Assembly (NCBI RefSeq): GCF_002001175.1
Contig: NZ_MUNT01000010.1
Coordinates: forward strand, 154,090 to 218,089
Length of the DNA: 64,000 bases
DNA from: Rhodanobacter sp. C03
Lineage (GTDB): Bacteria > Pseudomonadota > Gammaproteobacteria > Xanthomonadales > Rhodanobacteraceae
Direction of reading: 5' to 3'
Made by a program: the position numbers and the translations under genes. How positions within the stretch are numbered: position 1 is the first letter of the stretch; each line of letters opens with the position of its first letter. A model generated the notes under the pieces. That model was not told the DNA's origin. It ran no database searches and saw nothing but the letters and a program-made list of their open reading frames with translations. Shown in pieces: positions 26,260 through 35,271 of the stretch.

Positions 26260-27126
26260 TCAGGGTTGGCGAACGCGGATCAGCCCTTCCTGCGCGGTGG
26301 AAGCCACCAGCCGGCCGTCACGGCTGAAGATCTGCCCGCGTGCCAGCCCGCGGGCACCCTGCGCGGTGGGACTGTCGAACGAGTACAGCAGCCATTCGTC
26401 GACGCGGAACGGGCGATGGAACCACAGCGCATGATCAAGGCTGGCCATCTGCACGTTGTGGGTCATGTATGAGATGCCATGCGGCAGCGTGGCGGTGCCG
26501 ATCAGATGGAAGTCCGACGCATAGGCAAGCAGGGCGCGATGCAGGATCGCCGAGTCGCTGATCGGCGAGGTCAGCTTGAACCAGATGTGCTGGATCGGCG
26601 GGCGCTTGGCCGGATGGCGCTCGTCGCGTGGCCACACCTGGCGGAATTCGAACGGGCCGTCGATGCCGAGCCAGCGTTGCAGCTTGACCGGCAACCGCGC
26701 CAGTTCGTCCGGCGGCAGCGGATGCAGCGGCTCGATGTCTTCCGGCGCCGGCACTTCGGGCATCGAGGTCTGGTGTTCTACACCGTGCTCGGGCACCTGG
26801 AACGAGACCGATCCATTCAGGATCGGCTGGCCGTGCTGGATCGCCAGCACCCGCCGGGACGAGAACGTGCCGCCATCGCGGGCGCGCTCCACGCTGTACA
26901 CGATCGGCGCATCGATATCACCGGCACGCAGGAAGTAGGCATGCAGCGAATGCGCCTCGCGCAGCGGATCCACCGTTTCCTGGGCCGCCGCCAGCGCCTG
27001 TCCCAGCACCTGGCCGCCGAATACGAAGCGTGTGCCGATGTCGCGACTCTGGCCGCGGAACAGGTTGTCCTCCAGCCGCTCAAGCTGCAGCAGATCGACC
27101 AGTTCGGTGACGTGGTTTGGCGACAT
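26260..27126 (-). CDS. tesB: acyl-CoA thioesterase II
   Basis: A 288-residue double-hotdog thioesterase (E. coli TesB 286) that hydrolyses medium- to long-chain acyl-CoA. Characteristic segments are NLFRGQSRDIGTRFVFGGQVLGQAL near the N-terminus, SLHAYFLRAGDIDAPIVYSV, and MTHNVQMASLDHALWFHRPF, which contains the active-site Asp. The C-terminal GLARGQIFSRDGRLVASTAQEGLIR is also typical. It is a cytosolic enzyme. Confidence 0.95.
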   Translation of the reverse strand: MSPNHVTELVDLLQLERLEDNLFRGQSRDIGTRFVFGGQVLGQALAAAQETVDPLREAHSLHAYFLRAGDIDAPIVYSVERARDGGTFSSRRVLAIQHGQPILNGSVSFQVPEHGVEHQTSMPEVPAPEDIEPLHPLPPDELARLPVKLQRWLGIDGPFEFRQVWPRDERHPAKRPPIQHIWFKLTSPISDSAILHRALLAYASDFHLIGTATLPHGISYMTHNVQMASLDHALWFHRPFRVDEWLLYSFDSPTAQGARGLARGQIFSRDGRLVASTAQEGLIRVRQP

Positions 27127-27190
27127 GGAGAAAGCTCGTGGCGTTGGCGAAGGCGCGATTATAGGGCGCCTCGAAAGACTTTCGGCTTTC

Positions 27191-27263
27191 TGTGGGAGCG
27201 GCTTCAGCCGCGATGCCCTGCATGATTCGTCGGATCGTAGTTATCGCGACTGAAGTCGCTACC
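27191..27263. repeat. REP-type paired inverted repeat, copy 1
   Basis: TGTGGGAGCGGCTTCAGCCG at 27191 followed by CGATG, and an inverted partner (ATCGCGACTGAAGTCGCTACC, 27243-27263). The same design is found at 40655-40726 and 43926-44007. Each half forms a small hairpin around CTTCAG. This copy overlaps the last codons of the amidase gene on the minus strand. Confidence 0.85.
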
Positions 27264-27815
27264 ACCGATCCGCTTCAGCCCGCTGCCGTCAAGCACCTCG
27301 GCCCATGGGAACAGCGGGCCGGGATCGAGCTTGCGATGGATTTCCTGCGCGGGGTCGTCGCTGGCCGGCATCATCGCGGTATCCAGATCCTCATGGCCGG
27401 CAACCTGCCGCAGGTTCGGGAAATCGTGGCGCAGCTGGGCCAGCAGGGCACGCAGCGCGCTGATCTGGGCGGCAGTGTATGGCTCGGTCATCTGCTGATG
27501 CCGTGAATCCCACCAGTGCGGGTAGCGCCCCAGGTTGACCAGCTCGATGCCGATCGAATTCGGGTTGTGCCCGCGTACGTGGTTCGCCACGCGGGTGCCG
27601 GGAACGTAGCGGTAAACCGCACCGTCGCGGTCGATGTAGTAGTGGCCGCTGTTGCCGCTGCCGTTGTCATACAAGGCTTTCTCGCCGTATTCGCGGGCGG
27701 TGGCAAGATCCGGCAGTTCGGTGCAGTGAATCACCACCATTTCGACGGCGTTGGCGGGGCGCTCGGGCAGGTGGGCGACGTAGGGCAGCGGCTGGTCATG
27801 GATGGTCATCGGCAT
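27204..27815 (-). CDS. AmpD-type N-acetylmuramoyl-L-alanine amidase
   Basis: A 203-residue Amidase_2 domain enzyme that cuts the MurNAc-L-Ala bond of peptidoglycan or its turnover products. VEMVVIHCTELPDL supplies the first zinc His, NHVRGHNPNSIGIELVN the second region and QVAGHEDLDTAMM the third. No signal peptide is seen, so it may act in the cytosol in muropeptide recycling like AmpD. The last 20 or so residues (GGSDFSRDNYDPTNHAGHRG) are encoded by a REP element and are probably not part of the fold. Confidence 0.88.
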   Translation of the reverse strand: MPMTIHDQPLPYVAHLPERPANAVEMVVIHCTELPDLATAREYGEKALYDNGSGNSGHYYIDRDGAVYRYVPGTRVANHVRGHNPNSIGIELVNLGRYPHWWDSRHQQMTEPYTAAQISALRALLAQLRHDFPNLRQVAGHEDLDTAMMPASDDPAQEIHRKLDPGPLFPWAEVLDGSGLKRIGGSDFSRDNYDPTNHAGHRG

Positions 27816-27905
27816 CGGCCAAGTCTCGCATGCGGCAAGGCTCGGCGGAAACGCCGCCTGTTACCATGCCGCCTTGGCTTTTCGAAGTTTTCATTGGAGA
27901 CCGCC

Positions 27906-28433
27906 ATGCGCGGCCAGATCATTCTCTCGCACGGCTCGGATTCCGGCCCGGACGCCACCAAGGTCAGCGCGCTGGCTGCCCTGGCCGAATCGCTGGGCTG
28001 GCGCACGCAGCGTCCGGATTACCGTGCCGATGACGCGCGCGGTCATGCCGGTTCGGTGGCGCCACGGATTGCCCGCCTGCGCGCCACCATCGAGGCACTC
28101 GATGCACCACCACTGCTGGTTGGTTCCAGCATGGGCGCATTCGTGTCCGGGCTGGTCTCGCTGGATGTGCCGGTGGCGGGCGCGCTGCTGCTGGCCACGC
28201 CGAGCGGGATTCCCGGTTATGCGCGTGCGTTCGACCTGCGCCGCGACGTGCCGACGATGCTGATTCACGGCTGGCGCGACGACGTGTGTCCACTGGCGGG
28301 TGTGCACGCCTTCGCTGCCCAGCGTCGGCTGCCGCTGCTGGTGCTGGACGACGACCATCGGCTGAGCGCGAGCATGGAGATGATCGCTGCGCAGTTTCGG
28401 CACATGCTCGATCGACTGGTGGCCAGCTCATGA
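27906..28433 (+). CDS. small alpha/beta hydrolase
   Basis: A 175-residue alpha/beta-fold hydrolase. Nucleophile elbow VGSSMGAFVSG (Ser in GSSMG), Asp in IHGWRDDVCPL and the catalytic His in LVLDDDHRLSASM complete a triad. It resembles short YqiA/dienelactone-type hydrolases; the substrate is unknown. The ATG at 27906 (MRGQIILSHG) is preferred over the long upstream frame because the family begins at ILSHG. Its stop overlaps the start of rlmKL (ATGA), so the two are coupled. Confidence 0.85.
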   Translation: MRGQIILSHGSDSGPDATKVSALAALAESLGWRTQRPDYRADDARGHAGSVAPRIARLRATIEALDAPPLLVGSSMGAFVSGLVSLDVPVAGALLLATPSGIPGYARAFDLRRDVPTMLIHGWRDDVCPLAGVHAFAAQRRLPLLVLDDDHRLSASMEMIAAQFRHMLDRLVASS

Positions 28434-30616
28434 GCCACTACTTCGCGACCTGCCCGAAGGGGCTGGAGTACCTGCTGCGCGACGAACTGATCGCGATCGG
28501 CGCCGGCGACGTGCGCGAGGCACTGGCCGGCGCGCATTTCTCCGGGACATTGGAAACCGCGTACCGCGCCTGCCTGTGGTCGCGCCTGGCCAGCCGCATC
28601 CTGTTGCCGCTGGCCGAGTTCGACGCGGCCGATGACGATGCGCTGTATCGCGGCGTGCAGGAGATCGACTGGAGCCAGCATCTGGCCGCGCACGCCACTT
28701 TCGCGGTGGATGCCGGCACCGCGATGAGCAAGCTCACCCACAGCCAGTTCATCGGCCTGCGTACCAAGGATGCGGTAGTCGACCAGTTCCGCCAGCGTGA
28801 CGGCAACCGGCCGGGTATCGATACCGACGAACCGGACATCCGCATCAACCTGCGCCTGCGCCGCGACCGTGCGACCGTGTCGCTTGACCTCGCCGGTTCG
28901 CCGCTGCACCGCCGCGGCTGGCGCGAAGTGCAGGGCGAAGCGCCGCTGAAGGAAAACCTCGCCGCCGCGATGCTGCTGCGTGCACGCTGGCCGGAGGTAT
29001 ATGCCGCCGGCGGCGCCTTGCTCGATCCGATGTGCGGGTCGGGCACGCTGCTGATCGAAGGCGCGCTGATGGCGGCCGACGTGGCGCCGGGCCTGCGCCG
29101 CGAATATTTCGGCTTTCTCGGCTGGCAGCAACACGACATCGTGCTGTGGCGCGGCCTGCTGGACGAAGCGAAGCAGCGCGCCGAAACCGGCCAGCGCGGC
29201 TTGCGCAGTGTGTTTTTCGGTAGCGACGCCGACCCGCGTATGGTGCAGACGGCCATCCGCAATGCGCAGGAAGCCGGTGTAGCTGGCTTCTTCACGCTGG
29301 ACCGACAGGATATGACGCACGCCGCCCCGCCAACGGGCGTCGACTACGGCCTGGTCATCACCAATCCGCCGTACGGCGAGCGCTTGGGCGAACGCGCCGA
29401 GATGCCGAAGTTGTATCGCGCACTGGGCGACACGCTGCGTACGCGTTTCACCGGCTGGCGTGCTGCCGTGCTGGCCGGCGACGTGGAGCTCGGTCGCGCG
29501 ATGCAGCTCCACGCGGACAAGCGTTATGCGTTGTACAACGGTGCGCTGGAAACCGTGCTGCTGACGTTCGACCTGAGCAAGCGGGACGAAGCGCCGCGCG
29601 AACCGAAGCCGCTGTCGGCCGGCGCGCAGATGCTGAAGAACCGGCTGGAGAAAAACCTCAAGCACCTGCGCAAGCGGCTGACCCGCGAAGGTATCCACTG
29701 CTGGCGTGCCTACGATCAGGATCTGCCCGAGTACGCTGCGGCGATCGACGTTTACGGCGACACGAACGGCGACGATCACCTGCATATCCAGGAATACCGC
29801 GCGCCAGCCGACGTACCCGCCGACATTGCCCGGCTGCGCCTGCGCGAGATCGCCCGCGTCGCTGGCGAAGTGCTCGGCGTGCCGCGTGAACGTATCGCGA
29901 TCAAGACGCGCGAGCGTGGCAAGGGCGGCTCCAAGTACGGCCAGCTCGATCAGCGCAATGAGTTCATCGAGGTGGACGAGGACGGCCTGAAGTTCCTGGT
30001 CAACCTCACCGATTATCTCGATACCGGACTGTTCCTCGATCACCGGCTGGTGCGAGCGAAGGTGCGCGAGCTGGCGGATGGAAAGTGCTTCCTCAATCTG
30101 TTTGCCTACACCGCCACCGCCAGCGTGCATGCAGCGGCCGGCGGTGCGCTGGAAACCACCAGTGTGGATCTGTCGGCCACGTATCTGGAATGGGCGTCGC
30201 GCAATCTCGCGCTGAACGGCTTCAGCGGTTCCAGTCACCGCTTGATGCAGTTCGATGCACTCGACTTCCTGCAGCGCGACCGCGGGCATTACGGGTTGAT
30301 CTTTGTCGATCCGCCGACGTTCTCCAACTCCAAGCGCGCCGACGACTTCGACGTGCAGCGCGATCACGTGAAGCTGCTCGACGCCTGCAGCGAACGGCTG
30401 ACCCGCGATGGCGTGATCGTGTTCTCCAACAACTTCCGGCGCTTCAAACTCGATCGCGCGGAGCTTGAACCACGCTTCGAGATCGAGGACTGGACCGCAC
30501 CCAGCATCCCGTTCGACTTCGCCCGCCGCGCCGACATCCACGGTTGCTGGCTGCTCCGGCGGCGCAAACCTGACGCCGGGATTAACCCGTGGGATAGCGC
30601 CCGCATCAAAAAGTGA
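28430..30616 (+). CDS. rlmL: bifunctional 23S rRNA methyltransferase RlmKL
   Basis: A 728-residue fusion (E. coli RlmKL 702). An N-terminal THUMP domain opens with YFATCPKGLEYLLRDEL. The RlmL methyltransferase domain has LDPMCGSGTLLIEGAL and the catalytic NPPY (ITNPPYGERLGE) and makes m2G2445. The RlmK domain has LFAYTATASVHAAAGGA and FVDPPTFSNSKR and makes m7G2069. The start ATG at 28430 gives the conserved N-terminus. It modifies the peptidyl-transferase region of 23S rRNA. Confidence 0.96.
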   Translation: MSHYFATCPKGLEYLLRDELIAIGAGDVREALAGAHFSGTLETAYRACLWSRLASRILLPLAEFDAADDDALYRGVQEIDWSQHLAAHATFAVDAGTAMSKLTHSQFIGLRTKDAVVDQFRQRDGNRPGIDTDEPDIRINLRLRRDRATVSLDLAGSPLHRRGWREVQGEAPLKENLAAAMLLRARWPEVYAAGGALLDPMCGSGTLLIEGALMAADVAPGLRREYFGFLGWQQHDIVLWRGLLDEAKQRAETGQRGLRSVFFGSDADPRMVQTAIRNAQEAGVAGFFTLDRQDMTHAAPPTGVDYGLVITNPPYGERLGERAEMPKLYRALGDTLRTRFTGWRAAVLAGDVELGRAMQLHADKRYALYNGALETVLLTFDLSKRDEAPREPKPLSAGAQMLKNRLEKNLKHLRKRLTREGIHCWRAYDQDLPEYAAAIDVYGDTNGDDHLHIQEYRAPADVPADIARLRLREIARVAGEVLGVPRERIAIKTRERGKGGSKYGQLDQRNEFIEVDEDGLKFLVNLTDYLDTGLFLDHRLVRAKVRELADGKCFLNLFAYTATASVHAAAGGALETTSVDLSATYLEWASRNLALNGFSGSSHRLMQFDALDFLQRDRGHYGLIFVDPPTFSNSKRADDFDVQRDHVKLLDACSERLTRDGVIVFSNNFRRFKLDRAELEPRFEIEDWTAPSIPFDFARRADIHGCWLLRRRKPDAGINPWDSARIKK

Positions 30617-30680
30617 ACCCTTCAGTCCACATTAAGCGCGGCGAGCCGAGCATAGGCATCGTCATTAACGGAGAGGTGTC

Positions 30681-31091
30681 ATGACCAAGCGTTTCATGAG
30701 TGCGAGCAAGCTGGCAGTCATCAGTCTGGCAGTCGCGGCAACGGTGGCTATGCCACTAAGCGCGTCGGCTCGTGGCTGGGGCGGTCATGGCTACGGTGGT
30801 TACCGTGGTGGTTACCACGGTTATTACCATGGTGGTGGGTACTGGAGCGGCGGTCGCTGGATTGCCGGTGCGCTGGTTACTGGCGCGGTGGTCGGTCTGG
30901 TGGCCAGTGCCCTGAGTCCGCCGCCGGTGTATTACGGAGCGCCGCCAGTCGTTTACGGCCAGCCAGGTGTGGTTTACGCCCAGCCGGGTGTGGTTTATCA
31001 GGACGGTCCGCCGGTGGCGAGTCGCACGGTGATCTACAACAATCCACCGCCGGCGCAGTACGTTCGCGATGACGGCTATTACAGCAACTGA
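30681..31091 (+). CDS. Gly/Tyr-rich exported protein with a glycine-zipper-like helix
   Basis: A 136-residue protein with a signal peptide ending in PLSASA. The mature part begins with a Gly/Tyr/His-rich stretch (WGGHGYGGYRGGYHGYY), then a hydrophobic segment RWIAGALVTGAVVGLVASAL that may insert in a membrane. A Pro/Tyr-rich tail with repeated VVY(G/A)QPGVVY units follows. It is probably an envelope protein of unknown role. A good ribosome site (GGAGAGGT) precedes ATG 30681, and a terminator lies 24 bases after the stop. Confidence 0.7.
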   Translation: MTKRFMSASKLAVISLAVAATVAMPLSASARGWGGHGYGGYRGGYHGYYHGGGYWSGGRWIAGALVTGAVVGLVASALSPPPVYYGAPPVVYGQPGVVYAQPGVVYQDGPPVASRTVIYNNPPPAQYVRDDGYYSN

Positions 31092-31114
31092 GTCCGTCTG
31101 AACCAGCATGAACA

Positions 31115-31143
31115 GAGCCCGGCGCAAGCCGGGCTCATTCGTT
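31115..31143 (+). terminator. intrinsic terminator after the Gly/Tyr-rich gene
   Basis: Perfect 9-bp stem GAGCCCGGC/GCCGGGCTC with a GCAA tetraloop, followed by ATTCGTTT. The frame of egtB is open back through this hairpin, which argues against egtB starting upstream of it. Confidence 0.85.
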
Positions 31144-31263
31144 TCAGGACCGCCATGCCGAAGGTCGATACGCTCGCGTGAGCTGCCATCAAACAGCCAT
31201 CTCGGTATCACGGGATTTGAACGATGGGCACGGCATGCTGGCGGCCATGTTTCTGAAGCCTCC

Positions 31264-32571
31264 ATGCCACTGGCCCCATTTTGCAGCGCTCACGCGGATG
31301 ATCGCGTCGAGGCACCGCTAATGCCGATCGGCTCGCTGGGCGTACAGATGTCGGTGGCGGCACGCTTCCGGCAGGTGCGACAGCAGACGCTGGCGCTTTG
31401 CGTGGGCCTGAGCGCCGAGGATCTGCTGGTGCAGTCGATGCCGGACGCCAGTCCCGGCAAGTGGCATCTGGCGCACACCAGCTGGTTCTTCGAGCAGTTC
31501 GTACTCGGGCGTGATCGCGCCTATCGGCCGCGCGATCCGGCGTGGCACTACCTGTTCAACTCCTACTACCAGTCGGTCGGTCCGATGCATGCGCGACCGC
31601 AGCGTGGCGTTTTGTCACGTCCGTCGCTGGACGAGGTGCGTGGCTATCGGCACTACATCGACGATGCGGTGAGCGAGCTGTTGGCCGGCAATGACGATGC
31701 GGAACTGATCACCCTGGTCGAGCTGGGTCTGCAGCACGAGCAACAGCACCAGGAGCTGTTGCTGACCGACATCAAGCATGCGTTCTGGTGCAATCCGCTG
31801 CAGCCTGCCTATCGAGCCATCCCGGCTGTCGTGACAAAGATGAAGCCGGTACCACTGCGTTTTGTCGATGGTCGCGAAGGCATCGTCGAGATCGGTCATC
31901 GCGGCGAGAGTTTTGCGTTTGACAACGAGACGCCGCGTCACCGCACCTTGCTGCAGCCGCATGCACTGGCCAACCGGCTGGTGACGAACGCCGAATACCT
32001 GGCGTTCGTGCGCGAGGGCGGCTACCGCGAACCCGGTCTGTGGCTTTCCGAGGGCTGGGCCACGGTGCAGCGCGAAGACTGGCAGCATCCGCTGTACTGG
32101 CAGGCCGACCTAGCCAGCGAGTTCACCCTGGCCGGCGTGCGTGCGCTCGATCCGCATGAGCCGGTGTGCCACCTGAGCTATTACGAAGCCGAGGCATTCG
32201 CACGCTGGGCTGGTGCGCGGTTGCCGACCGAGGCCGAGTGGGAATCGGCGGCGCAGGGTATCGAGATCAGCGGCAATCTGCAGAACGAGCAGCGTTTCCA
32301 GCCGCGTGTGGCGGCCGGTAGTGAAAATCTTCTGCAGCTGTACGGCGATGTGTGGGAATGGACCGCTTCGCCCTACGTCAGCTATCCGGGCTTTCGCCCG
32401 CTGCCCGGTTCGCTGGGCGAATACAACGGCAAATTCATGTGCGGTCAATGGGTGTTGCGCGGTGGTTCCTGCGTCACCCCGCGCGATCACATCCGCGCCA
32501 GTTACCGCAATTTCTTTCCACCCCATGCCCGCTGGCAATTTGCCGGGCTGCGACTGGGACAGGACCGATGA
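31264..32571 (+). CDS. egtB: EgtB-type sulfoxide synthase (ergothioneine biosynthesis)
   Basis: A 435-residue non-heme iron enzyme with a DinB-like N-terminal domain and a formylglycine-enzyme-like C-terminal domain. The three iron histidines are visible: WHLAHT (68/71 region) and QHEQQHQE (H158, H162). The C-terminal half contains ARLPTEAEWESAAQG and VWEWTASPY, and the WVLRGGSCVTPRDHIRASYRNFF block. It joins a thiol to trimethylhistidine in ergothioneine synthesis. ATG 31264 or 31321 are both possible starts. It overlaps egtD by four bases. Confidence 0.9.
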   Translation: MPLAPFCSAHADDRVEAPLMPIGSLGVQMSVAARFRQVRQQTLALCVGLSAEDLLVQSMPDASPGKWHLAHTSWFFEQFVLGRDRAYRPRDPAWHYLFNSYYQSVGPMHARPQRGVLSRPSLDEVRGYRHYIDDAVSELLAGNDDAELITLVELGLQHEQQHQELLLTDIKHAFWCNPLQPAYRAIPAVVTKMKPVPLRFVDGREGIVEIGHRGESFAFDNETPRHRTLLQPHALANRLVTNAEYLAFVREGGYREPGLWLSEGWATVQREDWQHPLYWQADLASEFTLAGVRALDPHEPVCHLSYYEAEAFARWAGARLPTEAEWESAAQGIEISGNLQNEQRFQPRVAAGSENLLQLYGDVWEWTASPYVSYPGFRPLPGSLGEYNGKFMCGQWVLRGGSCVTPRDHIRASYRNFFPPHARWQFAGLRLGQDR

Positions 32572-33557
32572 GCAGTGTGCAACCCTGTGGCGTCAGCGAC
32601 GACGATCGTCGCCCGCCGGTAAACGATTTGCTGGAAATCGCCCAGCGTGGACTCGCGCTCAAGCCGAAGCGGCTGCCGTCGTGGCTGTTCTACGACGAGC
32701 GCGGCTCCGCCCTGTTCGACGAAATCTGCGAGCAGCCGGAGTACTACCTCACCCGCTGCGAAATCGCGCTGATGGACGCACATGCACAAAGGATTGCCGA
32801 CATCCTCGGCAGTGAGGTGCGGCTGGTTGAATACGGCAGCGGCAACGCACGCAAGACCCGCATGCTGCTGGAACATCTGCATTCACCGGTTGCCTATGTG
32901 CCGGTGGAAATTTCTTCCGAGCCGTTGCGGCAGAGTGTGGAGCGGCTGACGAAGGAGTTTCCGCGATTGCCGATGCAGCCACTGTGCGCCGACTTCAGTA
33001 AGCCGCTGCGCCTGCCGATTCCGCCGCGTGCGCCACGGCGCACGGTGGTGTATTTCCCCGGCTCCACTATCGGCAATTTCGAGAACCGTGAAGCGGCCGT
33101 GCTGCTGCGAAAGATGCGCAACGAAATGGGCGACGCCGGCGGTATCTTGATCGGGGTGGATCTGAAGAAGGATCCAGCCGTGATTGAAGCGGCCTACAAC
33201 GACCGCGCCGGAGTCACCGCCGAGTTCACCCTCAACATGCTGGCCCGGTTGAATCGCGAGATCGGCAGCAACTTCGAGCTGTCGGCGTTCGCGCATCGGG
33301 CGCACTACAACCCGATGGCCGGGCGCATCGAGACGCATATCGTCAGTCGTCGCGAACAGCAGGTAAAAATCGGACGCGTGAATGTGGCGTTCCGCGAGGA
33401 CGAAGCCATGCAGGTCGAATACAGCTGCAAGTATTCGCTGGCTGACTTCGCTGCTTTGGCCGCGCGGGCCGGATTGGCCGTGCAGCAGGTGTGGACCGAT
33501 CCGGAGCAGATGTTCAGCCTGCAGTATCTGGTACGTGCCAGCGCGCTGACGCGCTGA
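32568..33557 (+). CDS. egtD: L-histidine N-alpha-methyltransferase EgtD
   Basis: A 329-residue SAM-dependent methyltransferase that trimethylates histidine to hercynine. Residues known from mycobacterial EgtD to bind histidine are conserved: Tyr in PEYYLTR (about 60), Asn in FPGSTIGN (170), and Glu and Ser in VEYSCKYS. The SAM motif is VEYGSGNARKTR (88-99). It is the second gene of a coupled egtB-egtD pair. No egtA, egtC or egtE is present nearby, which suggests the route where EgtB uses cysteine or where lyase function is elsewhere. Confidence 0.93.
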   Translation: MSSVQPCGVSDDDRRPPVNDLLEIAQRGLALKPKRLPSWLFYDERGSALFDEICEQPEYYLTRCEIALMDAHAQRIADILGSEVRLVEYGSGNARKTRMLLEHLHSPVAYVPVEISSEPLRQSVERLTKEFPRLPMQPLCADFSKPLRLPIPPRAPRRTVVYFPGSTIGNFENREAAVLLRKMRNEMGDAGGILIGVDLKKDPAVIEAAYNDRAGVTAEFTLNMLARLNREIGSNFELSAFAHRAHYNPMAGRIETHIVSRREQQVKIGRVNVAFREDEAMQVEYSCKYSLADFAALAARAGLAVQQVWTDPEQMFSLQYLVRASALTR

Positions 33558-33681
33558 CACCGCGACTGCTGGTTGCCGGTTCTTCGCAGGGCGGGCACGC
33601 GCCCCGCCGGCTTTTGAGTCCGTGACGAAACAGCGGCGGACACTGTCCGCCCTACGAAGCTGCGCGATTCTTCAGGCCGTC

Positions 33682-35202
33682 TTATTTCACGCCGTACAGC
33701 GCACGCACGTCACTGGTCAGCGCCGCCTGGCTGTCAGCGCGCGCATAGAACATGTGGCCACCGGGATACTCCTTTACCTGTACGCGGGTCGGATCGCCCA
33801 TCGCCGGGATCTGGTCGACGATCAGTACCGAGGCCATGAACGGGCAGGACAGGTCGTCCCAGCCGTGTGCGATCAGCACACGCAGACCGGGATCGTTGGC
33901 GACCGCTTCGCGCAGTTGCGACACCGAACCCTTGTTCGCGTCGTCGTCCTCATGCCACAGCTGGTTCACCTCGTAGCTCAACGCGTTGTAGCGGCCGTCG
34001 ACTTTCCAGCCGACCGTCTGTGTGACGAAGTTGACCATCGCGCTGGTGGTCGGCGCGATGATGCCGTTGAGGATCGGGTCGCCGGTGCGCTGGTGCGGTG
34101 CGTACGGGAACGGATCCCACGCGGTGACGTTGGAGTCGTAACGGCTGCCCAGTTTGCCTTCGGCGCGGTACACCTCGCGCAGGTAGGCCTGGGTCTCCAG
34201 CCGGCCGCCGGAGCGTTTCACGAACAGCGGATCGAGCCCGGTCAGCGCGGTCACCTTGTTCACCACGCGATCGGTGGCCTGCGGATCGGAACGCCCCTTC
34301 ATCAGATCGCTGGCATATTCGCCGCGGGTGTACTCGATGATCGAGGCCATCGACTCCGGGGACAGCTTGTGTTCGCGTTCCAGGTGCGCGGCAGCGATCG
34401 AGGGCAGCGTGAGCATCCACGGCAGCGGCGACACATCCTGGTCGTCCGACGCGGCCGGATCGAGATACGGCGACAGCAGAACCACGCCGTTCATCGCCAC
34501 GCCGAGCTGGGTCTGCAGGTAGTCGGTGATGCGCGGGCCACGGAAGCCGCCGTAGCTCTCGCCGACCAGGTATTTGCGCGACGTCATGCGCCCGCTCTTG
34601 ACCAGCCAGTCGTAGACGATGCGCGAGAGGTATTTGATGTCGTTGTCGGTGCTGTAGAACTGCTTGGTCGCTTCCTTGTCGTCCACCAGCGCGCGGCTGA
34701 AGCCAGTGCCAACGGGATCGATGAACACCAGATCGGTGAAGCCCAGCCAGGTGCCGGGATTGTCGTGCAGGGTCGCCGGGTCGGACGGGTTGTCGCCCTC
34801 GACGCCGAAGTTCACTTTCTTCGGCCCGATCGCACCGAGATTCAGATACACCGACGAGGCGCCCGGGCCGCCATTGAGCGCGAACGTCACCGGGCGGTCC
34901 TTGCCGGCCATGGTGTAGGCGGTGAACACCACCTGGCCGATGGTGGTGCCCTTCTCGTCGAATACCGGCAGCGCGCCCACGGTCACGGTGTACTTGAGGG
35001 TCTTGCCGTCCACCGTGGTGGACTGTGTTACATGCGCATCGGCTGGAAACGGCGGCAGATGGAAGCCGTTGCTACTGGCCGCATCCGGCGTCGCTGCTGG
35101 CTTGTGGGCGTCGACGGCCAGCGCCGATGTGTTGAATCCGGCAACGATCAGGGCCGCCAGTACGGCGGTTTGCAGGGACTTGCGCACGGATCCGTTCCTC
35201 AT
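33682..35202 (-). CDS. exported S10 family serine carboxypeptidase
   Basis: A 506-residue protein with a signal peptide (LAALIVAGFNTSALA). The S10 signatures are FALNGGPGASSVYLNL, the nucleophile in YLVGESYGGFRGPR, the Asp in AHGWDDLSCP and the His in YPGGHMFYA. It probably trims peptides in the periplasm or outside the cell. I chose ATG 35202 because it yields a proper signal peptide; an upstream in-frame ATG (35250) adds 16 residues. It is a single gene, 69 bases from trxC. Confidence 0.93.
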   Translation of the reverse strand: MRNGSVRKSLQTAVLAALIVAGFNTSALAVDAHKPAATPDAASSNGFHLPPFPADAHVTQSTTVDGKTLKYTVTVGALPVFDEKGTTIGQVVFTAYTMAGKDRPVTFALNGGPGASSVYLNLGAIGPKKVNFGVEGDNPSDPATLHDNPGTWLGFTDLVFIDPVGTGFSRALVDDKEATKQFYSTDNDIKYLSRIVYDWLVKSGRMTSRKYLVGESYGGFRGPRITDYLQTQLGVAMNGVVLLSPYLDPAASDDQDVSPLPWMLTLPSIAAAHLEREHKLSPESMASIIEYTRGEYASDLMKGRSDPQATDRVVNKVTALTGLDPLFVKRSGGRLETQAYLREVYRAEGKLGSRYDSNVTAWDPFPYAPHQRTGDPILNGIIAPTTSAMVNFVTQTVGWKVDGRYNALSYEVNQLWHEDDDANKGSVSQLREAVANDPGLRVLIAHGWDDLSCPFMASVLIVDQIPAMGDPTRVQVKEYPGGHMFYARADSQAALTSDVRALYGVK

Positions 35203-35271
35203 GGGGAAAGAATCCAGCCTAACCGTCCGCGCCGCGGTCGGAGTGTGCATAAAGGCATGGGTGGTGGTGCT

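Noticed and set aside
28265..30541. 758-codon minus-strand frame opposite rlmKL
   Set aside because: Produced by GC-rich codon bias; the translation is His/Gln/Arg-rich without any domain and the plus strand is an unmistakable RlmKL.
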